DNA of 51,648 nucleotides from Gaiellales bacterium (GTDB lineage Bacteria > Actinomycetota > Thermoleophilia > RBG-16-64-13), in the NCBI GenBank assembly GCA_012719395.1, contig JAAYAL010000012.1:1-51648 (forward strand), in the 5' to 3' direction. The position numbers and the translations under genes were made by a program. This document shows positions 35,172 to 43,604 of the stretch, in pieces. How positions within the stretch are numbered: the first letter of the stretch is position 1; every line of letters starts with the position of its first letter. The notes under the pieces were generated by a model. The model did no database searches. It had not been told where the DNA came from and saw nothing but the letters and a program-made list of their open reading frames with translations.

Positions 35172-36188
35172 GTGGATGACACCCTCATCATGGCTACGGG
35201 CTTGCTGGTTGAGCGTAACGAAGCGGTCACGCCGTTTCCCCATGCGGCCCCACCGGAGCTGCTGGAGGAATTGAGCGCTCGCGCCACTGCGTGCCTGCAG
35301 CGTGAGGGCGCCCCGGGTGAGTGGGAGATTCATCCTCTGGACCAGCTTTCGCTGGCCATGCGCGCCTATCTGGTGGAGCGGGGGCTTCTGACGCCGGACT
35401 TCGCCGAGCGCAGCGGATCGGGACGGTTGGCAGGGGTCCTCCATGGCGGCAGGGCGTCGCTGGAGACCAACGGTGCCTCGCACTTCCGCCTCCTGTGCTC
35501 GCGGCCCTCCGACCATCTCATGGAGATGTGGGATGTGGTGGACGGCTTGGATGATGTGCTGGAAGCAGAGTTCGCGTGGGCTTTCCATGACCGGCGCGGG
35601 TACCTGAGCGCGGATCCGGACGTGTGCGGCACCGGGCTTCACGTGCATATCACGCTGGAAATCCCAGTGCTGATGGTGACCGGTCGCTTGGGAGCGCTGG
35701 CTGTGCGCCTCCAGAGCCAGGGTTTCACGCTGGCGCCGGTATGGGAGAGCGCGGGCGGCATGTTTCAGATCTTCAACCGTTCCACTTCCGGTCGCAACGA
35801 AGGCGAGCTCATGACTGCAGCCCTGGATGCGGCGCGTGCGGTGGTGGACAGGGAGAGATCTGCCCGCAAAGCGGTGTATCGCGAGAATCCCGGGAGGGCG
35901 CGTGACTACGTGGGCCGGGCCCTGGGAGTGGCTCAACAGGCCTGGGTCGTGAATGCGGCGGAGGGTGTCAGCCTCATTTCCGCGCTGCAGGTGGGAGGGG
36001 AGTTGGGGGTCACCGAACCGGCTCTTTCGCCGCAGGACGCCTTCGCCCTCATGCGCCGTATTCAGCCCGGGCACATTGTTGTCGAAGAAGTGAGGGCGGC
36101 CCATGGTGGCCTGGAAGAACCCGCGATTGATGAAGCACGCGCCCGGATCCTGCGAGACACGTTTGCAGGCACGCGCGCTCGCAGATAG
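35172..36188 (+). CDS. mcsB: McsB homologue (ATP:guanido phosphotransferase fold), probable pseudokinase
   Basis: 338 residues, clearly collinear with Bacillus McsB: a PFPH start segment, AFHDRRGYLSADPDVCGTG, FQIFNRST, VVDRERSARKAVY and a QPG-type end. The residues known to be needed for arginine phosphorylation are missing. The SSRIR ATP-binding motif reads ATGLL (residues 8-12). The NEEDH motif reads NGASH, losing both catalytic glutamates. The CPTN cysteine is Asp (DPDV). GTGLR reads GTGLH, and the RGxxGEG loop is absent. The protein should lack kinase activity but may remain an adaptor for ClpC. It lies between mcsA and clpC, 2 and 11 bases away. The frame is intact, so it is not a pseudogene. 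Confidence 0.85.
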   Translation: MDDTLIMATGLLVERNEAVTPFPHAAPPELLEELSARATACLQREGAPGEWEIHPLDQLSLAMRAYLVERGLLTPDFAERSGSGRLAGVLHGGRASLETNGASHFRLLCSRPSDHLMEMWDVVDGLDDVLEAEFAWAFHDRRGYLSADPDVCGTGLHVHITLEIPVLMVTGRLGALAVRLQSQGFTLAPVWESAGGMFQIFNRSTSGRNEGELMTAALDAARAVVDRERSARKAVYRENPGRARDYVGRALGVAQQAWVVNAAEGVSLISALQVGGELGVTEPALSPQDAFALMRRIQPGHIVVEEVRAAHGGLEEPAIDEARARILRDTFAGTRARR

Positions 36189-36199
36189 AGGAGAGCAGC

Positions 36200-38692
36200 A
36201 TGTTTGAGCGTTTCACGGAGAGGGCTCGGCAGGTCGTGGTCTTGGCGCAGGAAGAAGCCCGGGACCTGAAGCACAACTACATCGGCACAGAACACCTCCT
36301 GTTGGGATTGCTGCGGGAGGGTGACGGGGTGGCCGCCCGGGTGCTCTCGGCGCTCGATGTCTCATTGGAAGATGTCCGAGGCGAGGTCATGCGCATCGTG
36401 GGTGAGGGCGAGCATGAGGCTCAGGGGCAGATCCCCTTCACGCCGCGGGCGAAGAAGGTGCTGGAGCTGGCGCTGCGCGAGGCGCTGTCTCTGGGCCACA
36501 ACTACATCGGGACCGAGCACATCCTGCTTGGGCTGGTGCGGGAGAGCGAGGGTGTGGCCGCCCGGGTGCTGGCGGACCTTGACGCGGATGCGGACCGCAT
36601 CCGTCAAGAGGTCATGCGCGTGCTGTCCGGGCCCAGCCGTCGTACCGCCAAGACAGGGGCCGGGCCGGCCGCCGTGCCCGCGGGGAGCAAGAAGGGCTCC
36701 AAGGTGCTGGACCAGTTCGGGCGCAATCTCACGCAGTACGCGGAAGAGGATAAGCTGGATCCCGTGGTGGGCCGCCAGGTGGAGATCGAGCGGGTCATGC
36801 AGATCCTCTCGCGTCGCACCAAGAACAACCCGGTGCTGGTAGGCGAGCCGGGGGTGGGCAAGACGGCGGTGGTAGAGGGGTTGGCTCAGCTGATCTCGCA
36901 CGGCGAGGTCCCCGAATTGCTGCGCGACAAGCAGATCTACACGCTGGACCTGGGCGCACTGGTGGCCGGTTCCAAGTATCGGGGCGAGTTTGAGGAACGG
37001 CTCAAGAAAGTGATGAAGGAGATCGCCGAACGGGGAGATATCATCCTGTTCATTGACGAGATCCACAATCTGGTGGGCGCGGGCGCCGCGGAGGGCGCTA
37101 TCGATGCTGCCTCCATTCTCAAGCCGGCCTTGGCCCGCGGCGAGCTGCAGACCATCGGCGCCACCACCCTGGACGAGTACCGCAAGCATCTGGCCAAGGA
37201 TGCCGCGCTGGAGCGCCGTTTCCAGCAGATCCTGGTGCGCGAGCCCACCGTGGAGGAGACCATCCGCATTCTGGAGGGCCTGCGGGATCGCTACGAGGCC
37301 CACCACCGCGTGCGCATTGCGGACGAGGCACTCAATGCCGCCGCCAACCTGGCGGATCGCTACATATCTGATCGTTTCCTGCCGGACAAGGCCATCGACC
37401 TGGTGGATGAGGCGGGTTCGCGCAAGCGCATCCTGACCATGACCTCTCCTCCGGACTGCAAAGAGTTGGAGGAGCGCATCCAGTCGGTGCGCAAGGAGAA
37501 GGAAGCAGCCATCGAGAACCAGGAGTTCGAGAAGGCCGCCAACCTCCGGGATCGCGAGCGGCGCATGATCCAGGAGAAGCGCGAACTGGAGGAGCGCTGG
37601 CGCAACTCGGAGGAGGGTGACCGCGTGTCCGTGGGCGAGGAAGAGATCGCCGAGATCGTGGGCATGTGGACCGGCATTCCCGTGGCCAAGCTCACCGAGA
37701 CGGAGGCCAAGAAGCTCCTGCGTATGGAAGAGGAACTGCACAAGCGGGTGGTGGGGCAGGACGAAGCGCTGCTGGCGGTGGCCAAGGCCATCCGCCGCTC
37801 GCGTGCCAATCTGAGTGACCCTCGCCGGCCCACGGGCAGCTTCGTCTTCCTGGGACCTTCTGGTGTGGGCAAGACGGAACTGGCGCGGACCCTGGCCGAG
37901 TTCCTCTTCGGTGACGAGGACTCGCTCATCCAGGTGGATATGTCGGAGTACATGGAGAAGCACGCTGTCAGTCGCCTGTTGGGTTCGCCGCCCGGTTACG
38001 TTGGTTACGAGGAGGGTGGGCAACTGACGGAGGCGGTGCGTCGCCGGCCGTACTCGGTGGTGCTGCTGGATGAGATCGAGAAGGCACACCCGGACGTCTT
38101 CAACATCCTGCTGCAGATCTTGGAGGACGGGCGCCTGACTGACGCCCAGGGGCGCACGGTGGACTTCCGCAATACCATCGTCATCATGACCTCGAATATC
38201 GGTGCGGCCACCATCTCCAAAGGTCAGGTGCTGGGTTTCGCCGACCAGGTGGCGGAGGGCGGCTTGGAGTATGAGGACATGAAGGATCGGGTCATGGGCG
38301 AGCTCAAGCGGATCTTCCGTCCTGAGTTCCTCAACCGGATCGACGAAGTCATCGTGTTCCACAAGCTGACCAAGGCTCAGATCAAGGACATCATTGATCT
38401 CATGCTGGAGCGCCTGCGCGAGCAGATGAAAGAGCGGGACCTCAGCGTGGAGGTCACGGAAAACGCCAAGGAGTTGCTGGTGGAGCAGGGGTTTGACCCC
38501 GCCATGGGCGCTCGGCCGCTGCGCAGAGCCATCCAGCACAACGTGGAGGACCTGCTGGCCGACGAGATCCTGGCGGAGAAGGTGCCCAACGGCAGCACGG
38601 TGGTGCTGGAGCGTGAAGAGGACCACTTGGTGATCGCGGAGATCATCAAGAAGCAGCCGGAGGAGGTTCTCGTCGGCGACGAAGCCAAGTAG
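36200..38692 (+). CDS. clpC: ATP-dependent Clp protease ATP-binding subunit ClpC
   Basis: 830 residues. The N-terminal double repeat contains GTEHLLLGL and GTEHILLGL; Glu31 and Glu106 correspond to the two phospho-arginine pocket glutamates of Bacillus ClpC. The first AAA module has GEPGVGKT and a Walker B ending IDEIHNL. A coiled-coil middle domain with a UVR-like stretch follows, and the second AAA module has [11 protein letters not shown]. The IGF-type ClpP-docking loop seems to correspond to the VLGFADQ stretch. The SD is GAGGAGAG. It unfolds substrates for ClpP and is the third gene of the mcsA-mcsB-clpC unit. Confidence 0.96.
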   Translation: MFERFTERARQVVVLAQEEARDLKHNYIGTEHLLLGLLREGDGVAARVLSALDVSLEDVRGEVMRIVGEGEHEAQGQIPFTPRAKKVLELALREALSLGHNYIGTEHILLGLVRESEGVAARVLADLDADADRIRQEVMRVLSGPSRRTAKTGAGPAAVPAGSKKGSKVLDQFGRNLTQYAEEDKLDPVVGRQVEIERVMQILSRRTKNNPVLVGEPGVGKTAVVEGLAQLISHGEVPELLRDKQIYTLDLGALVAGSKYRGEFEERLKKVMKEIAERGDIILFIDEIHNLVGAGAAEGAIDAASILKPALARGELQTIGATTLDEYRKHLAKDAALERRFQQILVREPTVEETIRILEGLRDRYEAHHRVRIADEALNAAANLADRYISDRFLPDKAIDLVDEAGSRKRILTMTSPPDCKELEERIQSVRKEKEAAIENQEFEKAANLRDRERRMIQEKRELEERWRNSEEGDRVSVGEEEIAEIVGMWTGIPVAKLTETEAKKLLRMEEELHKRVVGQDEALLAVAKAIRRSRANLSDPRRPTGSFVFLGPSGVGKTELARTLAEFLFGDEDSLIQVDMSEYMEKHAVSRLLGSPPGYVGYEEGGQLTEAVRRRPYSVVLLDEIEKAHPDVFNILLQILEDGRLTDAQGRTVDFRNTIVIMTSNIGAATISKGQVLGFADQVAEGGLEYEDMKDRVMGELKRIFRPEFLNRIDEVIVFHKLTKAQIKDIIDLMLERLREQMKERDLSVEVTENAKELLVEQGFDPAMGARPLRRAIQHNVEDLLADEILAEKVPNGSTVVLEREEDHLVIAEIIKKQPEEVLVGDEAK

Positions 38693-38702
38693 AGGCGGCC
38701 GG

Positions 38703-40064
38703 ACGCGCAGCGTCTTCACCTGCAGCTCGTGTGGGTATCAGAGTCCGCGCTGGCTGGGGCGCTGCCCTGGGTGTTCGGCCTGGAACACGTTGATCGAGGA
38801 AGCCCTGGTGGAGACAAAGGCAGGGGCGGCCACCGGTACGGTGGCCGCCCCTGCCTTGCTGCTGCTGGATACGGTGGTCTCCGGCAGCGAGGATCGCATG
38901 TCGACCGGTCTGGCCGAGCTGGACCGCGTCCTGGGTGGCGGGCTGGTGGCGGGATCGCTGGTCCTTCTGGGCGGGGAGCCGGGCATCGGCAAAAGCACGC
39001 TGCTGCTACAGATGCTGTTGGAACTGGACCGCGGCGGTGTGCCGGTGGTGCTGGTGTCGGGCGAGGAATCACCGGCGCAGGTCAAGATGCGCGCCCGCCG
39101 GCTGGCCGAAGGTACGGGAGGGCTGCGGCTGCTGCCGGAGACCCAGGTGGAGAAGGTGGTCGCTTCGCTGGAGCGGGACTCGGTATCCGTCTGTGTGGTT
39201 GACTCGGTACAAACGCTGTGGACACCGGAGGTGGGGGGAGCAGCGGGGTCGGTGAGCCAGATCCGTGAAGCGACCGGTCATCTGCTGCGGGTGGCCAAGG
39301 AGCACAACGTGGCTGTGGTGCTGGTGGGTCACGTTACCAAAGATGGGTTTCTGGCGGGGCCGCGGGTGTTGGAGCACATGGTCGATGTCGTCCTGGCTTT
39401 CGAAGGCGATCGTGCGCACAGCTATCGACTGCTGCGCTCCGTCAAGAATCGTTTTGGCTCCACCAACGAAGTGGGTGTGTTCCAGATGGGCACGCGCGGC
39501 CTGGAAGGCGTGCCTGATCCCACCTCGCTGTTCCTGGAGGACACGGAACCCAGCTCTGGATCGGCGATAGTTGCCTCCGTGGAGGGCAGCCGCTGCCTGC
39601 TGGCCGAGATCCAGGCACTGGTGGTTCCCAGTGGCTTGGCGGTGCCGCGCCGGGTGGGGCGGGGTGTGGACAGGAATCGCATGGCCATGGTGGCGGCGGT
39701 GTTGACTCGGAAGGTCGGGCTGCGCTTGGCGGATCAGGACGTCTTCGTCAATGTGGCGGGCGGGCTTACGTTGGAGGATCCGGCCTCGGATCTGCCACTG
39801 GCGTTGGCCATCGCCTCTTCACTGCAGGAGAAGCAGGTCCCGGCAGAGGTGGCGGCCTTTGGCGAGGTGAGTCTCACAGGTCACGTGCGGTACGCCGCGC
39901 AGGGTGGAAAGCGGCTGCAGGAGCTGGTGCGTCGCGGTTTCAAGAAGGTATGGCTGCCACAGCGTAACCTGCAGGAAGCGCGTGAACAGGGTATAGTTGC
40001 TCCGGGTGTAGAGCTGCTCCCGGTCTTGGAGTTGCGGGAGGCAGTGAAGGGGGTCCTTGTTTAG
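38703..40064 (+). CDS. radA: DNA repair protein RadA with no standard start codon
   Basis: A 453-residue frame if read from the ACG at 38703, close to the family length. The N-terminal zinc finger is complete: FTCSSCGYQSPRWLG then CPGCSAWNTL. No ATG, GTG, TTG or CTG occurs in this frame between the stop at 38631 and the finger. ACG 38703 lies seven bases after GAGG, where the start should be. TTG 38790 is possible but would remove the whole finger. The linker carries a 19-bp hairpin. The RecA-like domain has GEPGIGKST and the KNRFGSTNEVGVF motif, and a Lon-like C-terminal domain follows. RadA promotes branch migration in recombination. Confidence 0.9.
   Translation, partial: TRSVFTCSSCGYQSPRWLGRCPGCSAWNTLIEEALVETKAGAATGTVAAPALLLLDTVVSGSEDRMSTGLAELDRVLGGGLVAGSLVLLGGEPGIGKSTLLLQMLLELDRGGVPVVLVSGEESPAQVKMRARRLAEGTGGLRLLPETQVEKVVASLERDSVSVCVVDSVQTLWTPEVGGAAGSVSQIREATGHLLRVAKEHNVAVVLVGHVTKDGFLAGPRVLEHMVDVVLAFEGDRAHSYRLLRSVKNRFGSTNEVGVFQMGTRGLEGVPDPTSLFLEDTEPSSGSAIVASVEGSRCLLAEIQALVVPSGLAVPRRVGRGVDRNRMAMVAAVLTRKVGLRLADQDVFVNVAGGLTLEDPASDLPLALAIASSLQEKQVPAEVAAFGEVSLTGHVRYAAQGGKRLQELVRRGFKKVWLPQRNLQEAREQGIVAPGVELLPVLELREAVKGVLV
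38817..38857. repeat. perfect 19-bp inverted repeat inside radA
   Basis: Arms 38817-38835 and 38839-38857 are exactly complementary, loop GTA. It begins AAGGCAGG and ends CCTGCCTT, and is followed by TGCTGCTGC, so it has the look of an intrinsic terminator without a U-run. It encodes the Ala/Gly/Val-rich linker between the RadA zinc finger and ATPase. Confidence 0.8.
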
Positions 40065-41139
40065 GACGCGGAAGATAACGGAAGCGGAGCTTGAAGCGGC
40101 CCTGCGCGCGGTGGCGCCGGGTACGGCTTTGCGCCAGTCGTTGGACAACATCGTGCGCGCCCGGACGGGCGCGCTTGTTGTTTTGGCGGATGAGAATCAG
40201 GTTGCGCCGCTCCTCTCCGGCGGCATCAGCATCGACACTGAATTCGCTCCCATGATCCTCTATGAACTGGCCAAGATGGATGGGGCCATCGTGCTCAACC
40301 GCGCCGGGACCCGCATCAACCATGCCAACGTGCACCTCATGCCCGATCCCACCATCCCCTCTACCGAGACGGGCACGCGTCACCGCACGGCGGAGCGGGT
40401 GGCCAAGCAGATCGACTCCCTGGTGGTGTCCATCTCTGCCGCTCGTGACGTGGTCTCTCTGTACCTGGGCAACGTGCATCACGTGCTGGAGGACATCCGC
40501 GTCATTGTCACCAAATCCCATCAAGCCCTGCTGACGCTGGAGCGCTACAAATCGCGCCTCAACCAGGTGTCCATCTCCCTCAGTGCCATGGAGTTTGAGA
40601 ACGCCGTGACGTTGCACGATGTACTGTTGGTGCTGCAGCGGTCGGAGATGGTGTTGCGCATTGCCTCTGAGATCGAGCGCTACGTCATCGAGTTGGGCAC
40701 CGAGGGACGGCTGACCAACATGCAACTGGAAGAGTTGATGGTGGATGTGCGCGAGGACCGGCAGGCGGTGCTCATGGACTATCTATCCAATTTTTCCCGC
40801 TCGGCCGTATTGGAGACCTGCCGCCGTCTGAACAACCTGGACCAAGAGGACCTGATCTCGCTGAGCCGCCTGGCCGAGCTGCTGGGGTACGACTCGGGAG
40901 TCAACTCGCTCGAGGTTCACGTCTCCCCGCGGGGCTTCCGCATGCTACGCAAGATCCCCCGGCTTCCCGCCGGTGTCATCGAGAATCTGGTAGGACGCTT
41001 CGGTTCGCTGCGCGACGCCATGGAGGCGTCGGTGGACGAGTTGCAGATAGTGGAGGGGGTTGGGCCGGGGCGCGCCAGGGACATCAAAGAAGGGTTCGTG
41101 CGCCTGCGCGAGCTCAACCTGCTGGAACGGTACGGGTAG
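40057..41139 (+). CDS. disA: DNA integrity scanning protein DisA, diadenylate cyclase
   Basis: 360 residues from TTG 40057, the only start available close to the family N-terminus; it overlaps radA by eight bases. The DAC domain has Asp75-Gly-Ala (MDGAIVLN) and Arg108-His-Arg (TRHRTAERVA), the catalytic signatures. A helical spine follows, and a C-terminal helix-hairpin-helix domain (LVGRFGSLRDAMEAS ... IVEGVGPGRARDI). It makes c-di-AMP from two ATP and binds branched DNA. The radA-disA pair is conserved; RadA is known to interact with DisA in Bacillus and Mycobacterium. Confidence 0.95.
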   Translation: MFRTRKITEAELEAALRAVAPGTALRQSLDNIVRARTGALVVLADENQVAPLLSGGISIDTEFAPMILYELAKMDGAIVLNRAGTRINHANVHLMPDPTIPSTETGTRHRTAERVAKQIDSLVVSISAARDVVSLYLGNVHHVLEDIRVIVTKSHQALLTLERYKSRLNQVSISLSAMEFENAVTLHDVLLVLQRSEMVLRIASEIERYVIELGTEGRLTNMQLEELMVDVREDRQAVLMDYLSNFSRSAVLETCRRLNNLDQEDLISLSRLAELLGYDSGVNSLEVHVSPRGFRMLRKIPRLPAGVIENLVGRFGSLRDAMEASVDELQIVEGVGPGRARDIKEGFVRLRELNLLERYG

Positions 41140-41217
41140 TGGTACGCAGCGTCGTGGGATACGTGTTGCGGTGCGCTCTGCAACTCATGGCCGCTTCGTG
41201 GAAAGGAGGTGAGATAC

Positions 41218-42258
41218 ATGGTTATTGTCACGCGACTGCTACTGGCGCTGCTGGGCGGGCTCGGCGGTTACCGGATCGCAGCATGGATTATGGATCGTGT
41301 TTCTTTATCCCGTATATACGAAATGTTGTTGCTGGTCCTGGGGGCTTTGCTCGGTATCGCGGTGGGCCTGTACCTGGGAGGCGTCATCGGACGGCAGCTG
41401 CTGAGAGTGGGCGGCTGGTTGGACCGCGTGACGTCCAGGATCAGCGCGGCAGCCCTCTTCATCACCAGCATCGGGTTGGTCCTGGGACTGGGCATTGGCG
41501 CCCTGCTGAGCTTCGGCGTGCGCAGCCTCCCCATTGTGGGCATCTACCTGCTGCCGGTGATCTTCTGCTTCACGGGCTACATCTGCGCCTACGTTGCGTA
41601 TAAGCGGCACGCGGATATCGCGCGTCTGTTCAACTTGAAGAACGTGCCCGCCTCGGCGGACAGGATGATCAGCCCCAAGGTGCTGGATACTTCGGCCATC
41701 ATCGATGCCCGCATCGGGGACATCGTCCCCACGCACTTCTTGGAAGGTGAGCTCATCCTGCCGCAGTTCGTGTTGGAGGAACTGCAGGGGATCGCCGATT
41801 CCACCGACCCGCAGCGGCGCGCCCGTGGACGGCGGGGGCTGGAGTGCGTGGAGACGCTGCGTGCGGTGGAAGACCGGTTGATGGTGTTGGACAAGGACTA
41901 TCCTGGGCTCAGTGAGGTGGATGCCAAGCTCATCAAGTTGGCCAAGGAACTCGATGGCCGCATCGTCACCACGGACTTCAACCTCAACAAGGTGGCGCAG
42001 ATCCAAGGCGTGGAAGTGCTCAACGTCAACGACCTGGCCAACGCCCTCAAGCCGGTGGTGCTGCCGGGCGAAGGCCTGGTGGTGAAGGTGGTCAGAGAGG
42101 GCAAGGAGGAGGACCAGGGGGTGGCCTACCTGGATGACGGCACTATGGTGGTCATTGAGGGCGGCCGGACCCGCTTGGGGCAGGAAGTGGCCGTGGAAGT
42201 GACCTCTGTACTGCAGAACCCGGCGGGCAAGATGGTCTTCGGGCGGCTGGCGTCGTGA
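41218..42258 (+). CDS. membrane PIN-TRAM domain protein (YacL family)
   Basis: 346 residues from the ATG at 41218, seven bases after an AAAGGAGGT SD. Four hydrophobic helices (about 3-22, 33-55, 75-100 and 103-125) precede a PIN nuclease-like domain with the acidic residues of [36 protein letters not shown] and [12 protein letters not shown]-terminal TRAM domain begins near residue 288. It is the YacL family of Gram-positive bacteria; the biochemical role is unsettled, with a suspected role in DNA repair or RNA turnover. The 78-base gap from disA and strong SD suggest separate translation. Its stop overlaps the ispD GTG. Confidence 0.9.
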   Translation: MVIVTRLLLALLGGLGGYRIAAWIMDRVSLSRIYEMLLLVLGALLGIAVGLYLGGVIGRQLLRVGGWLDRVTSRISAAALFITSIGLVLGLGIGALLSFGVRSLPIVGIYLLPVIFCFTGYICAYVAYKRHADIARLFNLKNVPASADRMISPKVLDTSAIIDARIGDIVPTHFLEGELILPQFVLEELQGIADSTDPQRRARGRRGLECVETLRAVEDRLMVLDKDYPGLSEVDAKLIKLAKELDGRIVTTDFNLNKVAQIQGVEVLNVNDLANALKPVVLPGEGLVVKVVREGKEEDQGVAYLDDGTMVVIEGGRTRLGQEVAVEVTSVLQNPAGKMVFGRLAS

Positions 42259-43001
42259 GTCGTGAGGGGGCGGCGGCCACCACCACGCTGGGCGTGGTGG
42301 TGGCCGCCGCCGGTCGCGGCCTGCGCCTGGGTGCAGGCCGCCCCAAGCAGTATCTGGAGATAGCGGGCCGACCACTGTTAGAGTGGACCATCCTGGCGCT
42401 GTGCGCCTCCCCCCGGGTCGGCTCGGTGGTGGTGGCCTGCGAGGAGGAGGGTGTCCCCTTCTGGGGGCAGCGCTTGTCCCGGCTTGGGTCGGCGCCTCTG
42501 GCAGTGACCCCGGGGGGCGATTGCCGAGCGCTGTCTGTGCGCAACGGCCTTGGGCTCCTGCTGGAGAGAGGCAACCCGGAATTGGTGGCGGTGCACGATG
42601 GAGCGCGCCCCGGCTTCTCACCGGCGCTGATGGATGCTCTTGCTGCACGCCTGCTGCAGGCGGACCGGCCGGCTGGGGTGGTGCCCGGCCTGGTGCCGGC
42701 GGACACCATCAAAGAGACGGACGGTTCCGGTAGTGTGCTGCGTACCCTGGAACGCTCCCGGCTCTGTGCCGTGCAGACGCCGCAGCTCTTCCGGCGCGAG
42801 GCACTGAGGCGTTCCTACGCTCAGGCCGAGGACGTGCTGCGCGTTGCCACGGATGACGCTGCCTTGCTGGAGGGCCTGGGGGAGCGCGTGGTCACCATCC
42901 CCGGGGAGGTGGAGAACTTCAAGGTCACCACGTCGGCGGACCTGGAGGCCATGGAGCAGATACTGCTGGTGCGGCGGTGGGCCGTGCGAGGAGAGGCATG
43001 A
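42255..43001 (+). CDS. ispD: 2-C-methyl-D-erythritol 4-phosphate cytidylyltransferase
   Basis: 248 residues from GTG 42255, overlapping the preceding gene by four bases. The CTP-binding motif [16 protein letters not shown] is near residues 17-32, and [11 protein letters not shown] and [13 protein letters not shown] mark the active site. It makes CDP-methylerythritol in the MEP isoprenoid route. It shares four bases with ispF. In Mycobacterium, carD sits before ispD; here the YacL-like gene does. Confidence 0.93.
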   Translation: MSREGAAATTTLGVVVAAAGRGLRLGAGRPKQYLEIAGRPLLEWTILALCASPRVGSVVVACEEEGVPFWGQRLSRLGSAPLAVTPGGDCRALSVRNGLGLLLERGNPELVAVHDGARPGFSPALMDALAARLLQADRPAGVVPGLVPADTIKETDGSGSVLRTLERSRLCAVQTPQLFRREALRRSYAQAEDVLRVATDDAALLEGLGERVVTIPGEVENFKVTTSADLEAMEQILLVRRWAVRGEA

Positions 43002-43543
43002 TGACCCCCGAGGCGAGGAAGGCTCGGTCGGAGGCGGGGACATGGGGAGTTCCACCGGAGGTCGAGTACCGCGTGGGCTTGGGGGTGGATGCGCACCGCT
43101 TCGCCGCCGAACGGCCCTTGGTGCTGGGTGGGGTGCGCCTGCGGGAACGGGATGGGCTTGCCGGCCACAGTGATGCCGATGCCCTGCTGCACGCCGTCAT
43201 CGATGCCCTGCTGGGCGCCGCCGGCCTGGATGACATTGGGCAACTCTTTCCCGATAGCGACCCCGCCTTCGTCGGTGTCGACAGCCGCGAACTGCTCCGC
43301 GTGGCGGCCGCCAGCGTGGCGGCCGCCGGCTGGGAGGTGGTCAACGTGGATGCCGTGGTGGTGTGTCAAGAGCCGAAGATTGCGCCGTTCCGGGAAGCCA
43401 TGCGCGCGGCCATGGCGGCAGCCGCCGGCGTGGCCGAAGAGCGGGTGAACCTGCGGGGCAAAACCACGGAGGGCATGGGCTTTGCCGGCAGGGGAGAGGG
43501 GATCGCCGCGGAGGCGGTCGCCTTGCTGCGTCGCAACCGGTAG
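42998..43543 (+). CDS. ispF: 2-C-methyl-D-erythritol 2,4-cyclodiphosphate synthase
   Basis: 181 residues from ATG 42998, which overlaps the ispD stop; the first ~22 residues are an extra N-terminal stretch before the family start YRVGLGVDAHRF. The zinc site is Asp and His of VDAHRF plus His of LAGHSDADALLHAV. The C-terminus TEGMGFAGRGEGIAAEAV is typical. It closes the cyclic diphosphate in the MEP pathway. Confidence 0.94.
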   Translation: MMTPEARKARSEAGTWGVPPEVEYRVGLGVDAHRFAAERPLVLGGVRLRERDGLAGHSDADALLHAVIDALLGAAGLDDIGQLFPDSDPAFVGVDSRELLRVAAASVAAAGWEVVNVDAVVVCQEPKIAPFREAMRAAMAAAAGVAEERVNLRGKTTEGMGFAGRGEGIAAEAVALLRRNR

Positions 43544-43604
43544 CATTGACGGACGGCCGCGGCCATCCGCCCAGCCCATCTCCAGGTCATGAGGGAGGTT
43601 CAGC

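Noticed and set aside
35172-36188. mcsB as a pseudogene by frameshift
   Set aside because: The frame is uninterrupted, full length and tightly spaced in the operon; motif loss is by substitution, which fits a pseudoenzyme rather than a broken gene.
36362-38719. A 785-residue open frame antisense to clpC
   Set aside because: It mirrors clpC codons on the other strand, has no SD or domain, and clpC is unquestionable.
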